NCBI RefSeq assembly: GCF_039535785.1
Contig: NZ_BAAAXV010000012.1
Span: forward strand, 248,001 to 312,000
Direction of reading: 5' to 3'
From: Nonomuraea helvata
GTDB taxonomy: Bacteria; Actinomycetota; Actinomycetes; Streptosporangiales; Streptosporangiaceae
Length of the DNA: 64,000 nucleotides
Within the stretch, counting starts at the first letter, position 1, and each line of letters starts with the position of its first letter. Below, in pieces: positions 41,481 to 48,420 of this stretch. The position numbers were made by a program, and so were the translations under genes. Below the pieces are notes generated by a model, which was given only the letters and a program-made list of their open reading frames with translations, did no database searches and had not been told where the DNA came from.

Positions 41481-42971
41481 TCATAGTCGCTTGAGGTAGT
41501 CCGCCGGCTCGGCAGGGGTGTCGGCCATGAGCCCGATGTAGCCGTCCGGGCGGATCAGCACGGTCGTGCCCTTGCGCCCGCCGTACATGCGGTGCAGGTG
41601 CCCGGTCGTGTCGACCAGTCCGGCCTGCCCCTGACGGACGACGGTGTAGGCGCGGACCCGGGGGTCGGTGAGGCCGGCATCGGCGCCGAAGGTCAGCGCG
41701 GTGAAGTGCGGGCCGCGGAGCAGCTCGAACAGGCGGGTCTGACGGCCGTCGAGCATGACGGGAGCGTCGGGGGCGACATCTCCGGCACGGACGCGGCCGC
41801 GGCGGCCGGTGAGGTGCCGGGTCAGCGGGCCGGTGCGGTAGACGGGATGGTCGTTGCGGGTACGGCGCTGCCGGCGGGCCATGACGGACTTCAGGATCAG
41901 CCGTAGCACCGGGCGGATGGCACGCGGCGGGACCCTGCCCTTCATGAGGCGATCGCTGTCGGCCAGGATCTCCCTGGCGACCGGCAGCCGCTCGGCCTCG
42001 TAGGTGTCCAGCAGTTCGGCCCTGGCCGCGCCCTGGACGACCAGGGCGAGCTTCCAGCCGAGGTTGTAGGCGTCCTGGATGCCGGTGTTCATGCCGTGGC
42101 CGCCGAACGGGCTGTGCACGTGGGCGGCGTCTCCGGCCAGCAGCACCCGGCCCACCCGGTAATGCTCGACCATCCGCAGGTTGTAGCGCCAGATCGACAG
42201 CCAGGCAGGGTCGGACGCCTGGAGGTCGGCGCGCCCGGTCCTGCCGGCGAGCGCGCGGCGTACGGTGTCGAGGTCGCCCTCCTGGCCGGGCTCCAGCGAC
42301 GTGACGACCTGCCAGGTGTCGGCGTGCGGGATGGGGCGGGCGGCCAGCATGTGACCGTCGGCGGTCACCCACAGGTGCGTGCCGCTGTCGCGGTCCAGGC
42401 CGTCGATGCGCACGTCCGCGATGAGAGCCCGCATGTCCTCGGCGGTGGAGCCGGTGAAGGGCAGGCCGAGCGTGCGGCGGACCAGGCTGCGGCCGCCGTC
42501 CGCGGCGACCAGGTAGCGGGCGCGGACCCGCTCGCCGCCCTCCAGCGTCGCCGTCACGCCCTCGTCGCCGGCGTCGAATCCGGTCAGCCCTCGCCCGAAC
42601 TCCACCTTCCCGCCGAGCTCGGCGAGCCGGTCGCGCAGGATCGACTCCGTACGCCACTGGGGCAGCCCCACGGTGTTGGGGTACGGACGCGAGGGGGCGG
42701 CCGCAGCGGGCGGCAGGCGCAGGTCGAAGAGGCGGTCGGCGCCGAGGTGGAAGCGGAGCCAGCCGCGGACGTCGCCCGCCGCCAGGATGCGGTCGGCGAC
42801 GCCGAGATCGTCCAGCGCCTCTAAGGAGCGCGGTTTGAGGGTGAAGCCGCGTGAGCCGGCGGCGGGCGCCGCGGCCTGCTCCACGATGCGGCAGGCGATC
42901 CCCCGGCGGGTCAGGTCACAGGCGAGGGTCAGGCCGGTCGGTCCGGCGCCCACGATCAGTACGTCCGTCAT
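41481..42971 (-). CDS. FAD-dependent monooxygenase (PheA/TfdB/RdmE-like)
   Basis: Class A flavin hydroxylase of 496 residues. FAD-binding start TDVLIVGAGPTGLTLACDLT with GxGxxG, DG motif YLVAADGGRSLVRRTLGLPF, and GD motif VLLAGDAAHVHSPFGGHGMN. The C-terminal thioredoxin-like domain is intact: GPHFTALTF through VLIRPDGYIGL. Typical substrates are phenols or polycyclic aromatic polyketides. ATG 42971 is chosen because it begins the Rossmann strand; a longer frame is an artefact. It is divergent from a PadR gene, its likely repressor. Compare the remnant at 2393-2680. Confidence 0.92.
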   Translation of the reverse strand: MTDVLIVGAGPTGLTLACDLTRRGIACRIVEQAAAPAAGSRGFTLKPRSLEALDDLGVADRILAAGDVRGWLRFHLGADRLFDLRLPPAAAAPSRPYPNTVGLPQWRTESILRDRLAELGGKVEFGRGLTGFDAGDEGVTATLEGGERVRARYLVAADGGRSLVRRTLGLPFTGSTAEDMRALIADVRIDGLDRDSGTHLWVTADGHMLAARPIPHADTWQVVTSLEPGQEGDLDTVRRALAGRTGRADLQASDPAWLSIWRYNLRMVEHYRVGRVLLAGDAAHVHSPFGGHGMNTGIQDAYNLGWKLALVVQGAARAELLDTYEAERLPVAREILADSDRLMKGRVPPRAIRPVLRLILKSVMARRQRRTRNDHPVYRTGPLTRHLTGRRGRVRAGDVAPDAPVMLDGRQTRLFELLRGPHFTALTFGADAGLTDPRVRAYTVVRQGQAGLVDTTGHLHRMYGGRKGTTVLIRPDGYIGLMADTPAEPADYLKRL

Positions 42972-43000
42972 GACGCCTACATTAGGACCTGTCCGTTCGT

Positions 43001-43020
43001 ATATGTCAAGATAGACGTAT
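43001..43020. promoter_or_regulatory. candidate PadR operator overlapping the PadR start
   Basis: ATATGTC at 43001-43007 and GACGTAT at 43014-43020 form an imperfect inverted repeat (6 of 7), similar to the ATGT-N-ACAT pattern known for PadR sites. It overlaps the PadR start codon and lies 30 nt from the monooxygenase start. Confidence 0.55.
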
Positions 43021-43543
43021 GTCACTGCGATACGCCTTGCTCGGCTTGCTGGAGGACGGTCCCGCCAGCGGTTACGCCCTCAACGTCCGCTTCGAGCGGT
43101 CGCTGCAGCGCTACACCTGGACCGCGCGGCAGAGCCACATCTACCCAGAGCTCAAGCGCCTGGCCGATGAGGGCCTGGTCGTCATCGCCGAGGAGGGGGC
43201 GCGCGGCAGCCGTACCTATGCGATCACCGACGCGGGCCGAGAGGAGCTGCGCGCCTGGCTGCTGTCACCGCCCAAACCACGCGCCGTACGCGACGAGCAC
43301 GGCCTGCGCATGTGCCTGCTGTCGGCTCTGGACCCGCTGGAGGCGAGCACGCTCGTGCGGGGGCATCTGGAGACGGCCGAGCAGATGATCGCCGAGCTCC
43401 AGTCCATCGCCGAGGCCGCCGACGCGGGCGACCACCCGCGCGGCCGCCTGCGCTTCGGCCGGCTCGCGCTGCAGTACGGGATCTTCCAGTACGAGGCGCA
43501 GCGTGAGTGGGCCCGATGGGCACTGGAACAGCTGGAAGACTGA
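43019..43543 (+). CDS. PadR family transcriptional regulator
   Basis: Repressor of 174 residues. N-terminal winged helix: SLRYALLGLLEDGPASGYAL, TARQSHIYPELKRLADEGLV and SRTYAITDAGREELRAWL. The C-terminal Vir_act_alpha_C domain follows (LRMCLLSALDPLEASTLVRG, LQYGIFQYEAQREWARWAL), so this is the PadR-s2 or long type. PadR proteins respond to phenolic or other toxic compounds, which fits the divergent monooxygenase. ATG 43019 begins the family sequence directly. Confidence 0.9.
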   Translation: MSLRYALLGLLEDGPASGYALNVRFERSLQRYTWTARQSHIYPELKRLADEGLVVIAEEGARGSRTYAITDAGREELRAWLLSPPKPRAVRDEHGLRMCLLSALDPLEASTLVRGHLETAEQMIAELQSIAEAADAGDHPRGRLRFGRLALQYGIFQYEAQREWARWALEQLED

Positions 43544-43581
43544 GGGCCTACCGGCCGGAAGCTCGCGCCATGTACGGAGCG

Positions 43582-44409
43582 TCAGCCGAACAGATGCAGC
43601 ACTCGTGCGGCCTGGCGCTCCAGGGTGCCGGCCGGGTTGCGAGGCGTCGCCGGCCCGTCGGGCCCGAGCTGGAGAAACCAGACCAGCGCGATCAGGCGGC
43701 GAAAGTCGCGTACCCGCTCGACCTCCCCCGGGGCCAGATCGATGTGAGCCAGCAGGCGCTCAGCGTCCAGGGCGCCGTCGAGGCGGGAGATGTGCTCGCT
43801 TATCTCGCCCAGTTCGAAGGCGCGGTCGCTGCGACCGGAGTCTTCCCAGTCGACGAGCCGCACGCGACGCTCGTGATCGTCCCACAGCACGTTCGCGTGG
43901 TTGCCGTCAGCCAGCCCGAAGACGGGCGGGAGCGGATTCGCGGTGAGCCGGTCCGGGGCGGCGGTGGCCAGCCAGGCGGCTCCCGTCCGGAACGCCTGCC
44001 GCACGAGGGGATTCTCGCCGAGGTCGGGCCGCTTGTCGGCCCAGGCGCGGACTTTGTCCACGGCCGTGGCAGGTCCCCACGGGGCGGGTGCGGCCGCTTC
44101 CACCACCCGCGTGGGGATCGCATGACGCAGCTGGTTGAAGACGGTGGCCAGTGCGCGGATCTGCTCGTCAGTGGCATGTACGCCGCGCAGGACGCGGCCC
44201 GGCAGCCTGCTCATCACGATCACGGGCGGATTGGCGTCGAGCGCGGCCTCCACCGGCGCGGGCGCAAGGCCGGGCGCATGCTCGGCCAGGAGTGTCAGCG
44301 CAGCCCATTCCCGATGGGGCTCTCCTCGGTCCCACGACGTGTAGCGCTTGACGACGACGCCGTCGCCGTACTCGAGGTGGTGGGTGCCGAATCGGTCAGC
44401 CATCTGCAC
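43582..44409 (-). CDS. aminoglycoside phosphotransferase (APH)-family kinase
   Basis: Kinase-fold protein of 275 residues. Signature regions: GVVVKRYTSW (the ATP-binding Lys), VIVMSRLPGRVLRGV, and the catalytic block VFGLADGNHANVLWDDHERR with VRLVDWEDSGRSDRAFEL (DFG-equivalent DWED). The catalytic H-G-D/x-D motif reads A-D-G-N-H-A-N, so Asp is kept. The substrate can be an antibiotic, choline or other alcohol; nothing here decides. It is convergent with PadR and divergent from the truncated oxidoreductase. Confidence 0.82.
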   Translation of the reverse strand: MQMADRFGTHHLEYGDGVVVKRYTSWDRGEPHREWAALTLLAEHAPGLAPAPVEAALDANPPVIVMSRLPGRVLRGVHATDEQIRALATVFNQLRHAIPTRVVEAAAPAPWGPATAVDKVRAWADKRPDLGENPLVRQAFRTGAAWLATAAPDRLTANPLPPVFGLADGNHANVLWDDHERRVRLVDWEDSGRSDRAFELGEISEHISRLDGALDAERLLAHIDLAPGEVERVRDFRRLIALVWFLQLGPDGPATPRNPAGTLERQAARVLHLFG

Positions 44410-44520
44410 GTCGCCTTCTCGTCAGGTGATCTGTGATCGTGAACGTATCGGTTAACGGTGCGTTGCTGAGATCGTCGTTGTTCGGGAGGCGGGTTCGCCC
44501 GAACCTGGAGCGGTGAACGT

Positions 44521-45405
44521 ATGGGCATCCTGGCCGAGGTACGCGCCTGCGACACCCGGATGCGCGGTACCGACCTGGTGGACGCCGAAGGCGTCAAGAT
44601 CGGCGAGCTGCCCGCGGAGGCGTTCGCCGGCGAACTGGAGGTGCCCAAGCGCGACCTGACCGCCATCCTGCACCGCCTCACCGAGGACGACGTCCAGTAC
44701 GTCTTCGGCGACTCCATCCGCACTCTCGCCCAGGACGAGGCGGGTGTGCACGTGACGTTCGAACACGCCCGTCCGGGCACGTTCGACCTGGTCGTCGGCG
44801 CCGACGGCGTGTACTCGACCGTCCGGCGGCTGGCCTTCGGCCCGCACCGGAACTTCGTCCGGCACCTGGGCATGTCGGGAGTCGGCTTCACCACCGGCAA
44901 CCATCTGGGCCTGGACCACCGAGGCATCCTGCAGAGCGAGCCGGGGCGAGCCGTCTACCTGTTCAGCGCCGCCGACGCCGACCGGATGACCGTGAGCCTG
45001 TCGTTCGCCACCGACTCTCCCGAGCTGGACCTGCTCGATCGCGGCCAGCAGGAGGAGATCGTCCGGGCGAGCTTCGACGGCGCGGGCTGGGAGGTGCCCC
45101 GCCTGCTGAAGGAGATGACCACGGCGCCCGACTTCCTGTTCTCCTCGGCCTGCCAGGTGGAGATGGAGCACTGGTACACGGGCCGGGTCGTGCTGGTCGG
45201 CGACGCCGGATACTGCGCCGCGCCACCGTCCGGCATGGGAACGTCGCAGGCGCTCATCGGCGCCTACACCCTCGCCCGGGAACTGGCGGCGTCCGGTGCC
45301 GATCACCCTGCCGCGTTCGCCGCCTACCAGTACCGGGTCAGCCCTTTTGTCGCCGCCAACCAGCAGCACGGCCGCGAGGCGGTCAAGATGCTCGGAGCCG
45401 ACTGA
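44521..45405 (+). pseudogene. 5'-truncated FAD-dependent oxidoreductase
   Basis: Frame of 294 residues that matches the second half of TetX-like FAD monooxygenases: VPKRDLTAILHRL, FDLVVGADGVYSTVRRLAF and VVLVGDAGYCAAPPSGMGTS. The first 60-odd residues with the N-terminal FAD-binding GxGxxG strand are missing, and the start MGILAEVRACDTRMRGTDLV aligns in the middle of the normal first domain. Upstream DNA (44410-44520) has no homologous continuation I can recognise. The remaining frame is intact and has a possible ATG start at 44521, but no FAD-binding N-terminus, so it is probably inactive. TMEM175-like gene follows at once. Confidence 0.65.
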
Positions 45406-45406
45406 G

Positions 45407-46030
45407 TTGACCGCGAAGACCCACAGCCTGGAACGCATGATCTTCTTCTCCGACGCGGTCATCGCCATCATGCTGACCCTGCTGGCCGTCGAGTTGCCCG
45501 TACCGGAGGTCCCCGACCCCCTGCACCTGTGGGGGGCCCTCGCGGCGCACGGCTCCGAGTACATCGCGTTCCTGATCTCGTTCTGCGTGATCGCCGCCAC
45601 GTGGACCGCGCACCACATGCTCTTCGTCCACGTCAGCCGTACCGACCCGCAGCTCATCACGTTGAACCTCCTGGCCCTGCTCGGGTACGTGCTGATCCCC
45701 TGGGCGAGCAAGACCCTCGGCAAGGTGCCGAACGGAGCAGGAGTGATCGTCTACGCGACGGCCATGACGTTCCTGGGCGCCACCATGCTCCTGGTCCTCC
45801 GGCACGTCGTCCGCTCCGGGCTCCTGGACCCCACCGCGCCCCGCGGCGTGATCAGCGGGATCCAGGCATGGTCCGCGATGACGACGATCATGTTCGCGCT
45901 GTCCATCCCGGCCGGCTTCGTCCTCGGGCGATGGACCATGATCGTTTGGCCGGTCGGCTATGCCGGCCTGCGGCTTGTCGCCGAGTACTACATCCGCAGG
46001 AATCGAAAAGGCGACCGCGTGCTCAGTTGA
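45407..46030 (+). CDS. TMEM175-family potassium channel-like protein
   Basis: Membrane protein of 207 residues of the DUF1211/TMEM175 family, known as potassium-selective leak channels in bacteria. The signature is at the first helix: LERMIFFSDAVIAIMLTLLA, with the R-x-x-x-FSDAV element that forms the filter helix. Five further hydrophobic segments follow (GSEYIAFLISFCVIAATW, LITLNLLALLGYVLIPWA and others). TTG 45407 starts one base after the upstream stop; no other start is near. It may be translated with the truncated oxidoreductase. Confidence 0.82.
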   Translation: MTAKTHSLERMIFFSDAVIAIMLTLLAVELPVPEVPDPLHLWGALAAHGSEYIAFLISFCVIAATWTAHHMLFVHVSRTDPQLITLNLLALLGYVLIPWASKTLGKVPNGAGVIVYATAMTFLGATMLLVLRHVVRSGLLDPTAPRGVISGIQAWSAMTTIMFALSIPAGFVLGRWTMIVWPVGYAGLRLVAEYYIRRNRKGDRVLS

Positions 46031-46042
46031 GCGCGGTCGCGG

Positions 46043-46978
46043 TCAGCCCGCCGTCCAAGGCCGGAGCTTCTCGGGGTTCCGTACCGCCCAGATGTGCTGG
46101 ATCCGGTCCCCTGCGACGTCGAGGGCCATCACCATCACGGTGACGCCGTCCTGCTGAGCCACCAGGCCGGGCTGACCGTTGACCGTACGCTCCAGGATGA
46201 TCAGGTCGGGCGCCTTGATGGCGATGTCGACCAGGAGGTGTGCGATCTGTTCGCCGCCTTCCACCGGGTGGAGCACGGCGCTGGCGAGGCCGCCGCCGTC
46301 GGCGGTGCCCGTGGCGTCGGGGGCGAGGAGGCCGATGAGGGCGTCGATGTCCTTGGCCTCCCAGGCCTGCTTGAACTCCCTGACGATGCCGGCGCGCTGG
46401 GCCGACGGAGTCGCGGGGGGCTGCGCGGCGCGGATGCGAGTGCGGGCCGAGGAGGCCAGCTGGCGGCAGGCCGCCGGGGTACGGCCGACGATCTCGGCCA
46501 CTTCGGCGAAGGAGTAGCGGAAGACGTCGTGCAGGATGAGCGCGACGCGCTCGGCCGGGGTCATCGATTCCAGCACGACGAGGAAGGCCATGTTGATCGA
46601 CTCGTCGAGGGTGACGCGGTCGGCCGGGTCGACCGTGGCGCCGCCCGGACGCCCGCTGATCCATTCCGTACGTCCTGGCAGCGGCTCGGGGATCCACTCG
46701 CCCACGTAGCGCTCCCGCCGGGCCCGCGCCGAGCCGAGCAGGTCGAGGCAGACGCGGCTGGCGACCTTCGTCAGCCAGGCGCCGGGGGCTTCGATGGCCT
46801 CCTGCTGCTGCCGGGACATGGCGTACCAGCGGGCGTACGTCTCCTGGACGACGTCCTCGGCATCGGCCAGGGAGCCGAGCAGCCGGTACGCGAGATTGAT
46901 CAGCTGGCGCCGCTCGCTCATGATCGCGCTCAGGCTCGGATCGAGCCTGCCGGCTCCTGGCTCGGAAGGGGTGGTCAT
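46043..46978 (-). CDS. sigJ: RNA polymerase sigma factor, SigJ/ECF41-like
   Basis: Sigma factor of 311 residues with a C-terminal SnoaL-like extension, characteristic of ECF41/SigJ. Region 2: INLAYRLLGSLADAEDVVQE (TYARW). Region 4: LESMTPAERVALILHDVFRY and VAEIVGRTPAACRQLASSAR. The C-terminal domain (IVREFKQAWEAKDIDALIGL, then DIAIKAPDLIILERTVNG) modulates activity. ECF41 genes usually sit next to a carboxymuconolactone decarboxylase or oxidoreductase; here the divergent neighbour is a decayed aldo/keto reductase. ATG 46978 follows GAGGAAAG. Confidence 0.9.
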   Translation of the reverse strand: MTTPSEPGAGRLDPSLSAIMSERRQLINLAYRLLGSLADAEDVVQETYARWYAMSRQQQEAIEAPGAWLTKVASRVCLDLLGSARARRERYVGEWIPEPLPGRTEWISGRPGGATVDPADRVTLDESINMAFLVVLESMTPAERVALILHDVFRYSFAEVAEIVGRTPAACRQLASSARTRIRAAQPPATPSAQRAGIVREFKQAWEAKDIDALIGLLAPDATGTADGGGLASAVLHPVEGGEQIAHLLVDIAIKAPDLIILERTVNGQPGLVAQQDGVTVMVMALDVAGDRIQHIWAVRNPEKLRPWTAG

Positions 46979-47051
46979 GTGTGGCCGACTTTCCTCTGTC
47001 GCATCTGTTCTCACCAGACCGACGAGACAGCACCTCGGAATGTGAGGTGAC

Positions 47052-47603
47052 ATGTCCTTGCGCGCACTCGGCCACGGCCTGTCCAGCCCTGCCATGGGCC
47101 TGGGATGCAGGGGAATGAGCGACTACTACGACGGCCGCGACGACGAGGCGGAGTCGATCGCGCCGATCCACCGTGCGCGCGACCTGGGCACCTCTGACAT
47201 CTACGGCCCGTTCACCAACGAGGAGCTGGTCGGCCGGGCCGTCGCCGGGCGGCGCGACGAGGTGCTGCTGGCGACGAAGCTCGGCGTGGAACGCGGGTCC
47301 GACGGCGGCGACCGCTTCAACGGGCGGCCGGAGCATGTCCGGGCCGCGTGCGACGCCTCGCTGAAGCGCCTCGGCGTCGACCACATCGACCTGTACTGCC
47401 AGCACCGGATCGACCCGGACGCATCGGCCTGGTCGTCTACAGCCGTGATCCCCGGCACGCGCCGCCGTACCCGGCCGGCGGAGAACTCGGCCGCCCGCGA
47501 CGTCGTGCTCACCGACGGCGATCTCGCCGCGATCGAGGAGGCCGTCCCGCCGGGCGCGGTGGCCGGAGAGCGGTACCCGGCGGGCTACCCGGTGCGCCAC
47601 TGA
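47052..47603 (+). pseudogene. aldo/keto reductase with internal deletions
   Basis: Frame of 183 residues, against about 325 for a normal aldo/keto reductase. The N-terminal half (GLSSPAMGLGCRGMSDYYDG, IYGPFTNEELVGRAVAGRRD, EVLLATKLGVERG and HIDLYCQHRIDPD) is recognisable, then about 140 residues are missing in frame, and the C-terminal part resumes with TAVIPGTRRRTRPAENSA and LTDGDLAAIEEAVPPGAVAG. A smaller deletion removes the catalytic Asp region: ARDLGTSDIYGP lacks the usual GVTFFD stretch. Active-site Tyr, Lys and His remain. The TIM barrel cannot be complete, so the product should be inactive. Confidence 0.78.
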
Positions 47604-47671
47604 TGAGCCCCGCCGCCGAGCCCAAGCAGGAGCGCGCCCGCAGGACGCGGCAGGCGCTGGTGCGCGCGGCT
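47603..47671 (+). pseudogene. N-terminal stub of a TetR-type regulator
   Basis: The frame starts ATG 47603, inside the stop codon of the aldo/keto reductase gene (TGATG), and reads MSPAAEPKQERARRTRQALV, RAA. This is the common start of TetR proteins of the gamma-butyrolactone-receptor type (KQERARRTRQALVRAA). It breaks off after about 23 residues, where the MarR gene of the other strand ends. It marks a deletion or recombination joint. Confidence 0.6.
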
Positions 47672-48170
47672 ACTCCTCCGTCGTGTCGCCGAGCGACTCG
47701 AGCAGGCCGCGCATCAGGCCCGCCAGCTGATCACGCTCCTCCGGAGCCAGCGTGGCCAGCAGGCGAGCCTCGTTCTCCACGTGCGGGGCGACGAGTTCGT
47801 CGATCTTCGCCAGCCCGGGCCCGGTCAGCCGGACCCGGATCGAGCGCCGGTCCCCCTCGTCCGGCATCCGTTCGACCAGGCCTTTGGCCGCGAGCCTGTC
47901 GATCCGGTTGGTGATGGCCCCGGAGGTCACCATGGCGGCCCGGTTGAGGGCTCCGGCCGTCAGCTCGTACGGCGCCCCGGACCGGCGCAGGGTGGCCAGC
48001 ACGTCGAACTCCCACCGTTCCAGCCCGTGCGCGGCGAAGAACTCCTTCAGCTCGCGATCCAGCAACCGCGCCAGCCTGCTGACCCGCCCGACGATCCCCA
48101 TGGGCCAGGTGTCGACGTCGGGCCGTTCGCGCAGCCACTGGGTCATGATCACGTCCACCGCGTCGCCCAA
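47670..48170 (-). CDS. MarR family transcriptional regulator
   Basis: Regulator of 166 residues with the winged helix RWEFDVLATLRRSGAPYELT, AGALNRAAMVTSGAITNRID, RLAAKGLVERMPDEGDRRSI, RVRLTGPGLAKIDEL. MarR proteins often repress exporters and bind aromatic ligands. The divergent DMT-MFS fusion is separated by a strong array of palindromic sites. Start: TTG 48170 has GGAGG upstream; GTG 48158 is an alternative. Confidence 0.9.
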   Translation of the reverse strand: MGDAVDVIMTQWLRERPDVDTWPMGIVGRVSRLARLLDRELKEFFAAHGLERWEFDVLATLRRSGAPYELTAGALNRAAMVTSGAITNRIDRLAAKGLVERMPDEGDRRSIRVRLTGPGLAKIDELVAPHVENEARLLATLAPEERDQLAGLMRGLLESLGDTTEE

Positions 48171-48237
48171 CGGGGCCTCCTCCCGGCCGCTCGACGGTCA
48201 TCCGCCGCCGAGTCTGCCATCTCTCTCAACACAAAGT

Positions 48238-48299
48238 ATCTCAACGTTCATCTACTTGACGTTGAGCTTACGTCTATGCTGTTATCTCAACGTTGAGAT
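48238..48299. promoter_or_regulatory. array of MarR sites: perfect 16-bp palindrome plus two partial copies
   Basis: ATCTCAACGTTGAGAT at 48284-48299 is a perfect palindrome. A partial copy ATCTCAACGTTCAT lies at 48238-48251 and an inverted partial copy TTGACGTTGAGCT at 48256-48268. The stretch is A+T-rich and lies in the gap between MarR (start 48170) and the fusion transporter (start 48421), so three binding sites are likely. Confidence 0.78.
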
Positions 48300-48420
48300 T
48301 ATCAATAAGGAGCGATCGGGATGGTCGTCTCCGCGAGGAACGACTGGACGTGAACACATATCTGCTGCCCGGCATCGGCGACCCCGGTGACCGGCGCCTC
48401 GGCACGGAGCGCGGCGCGGC

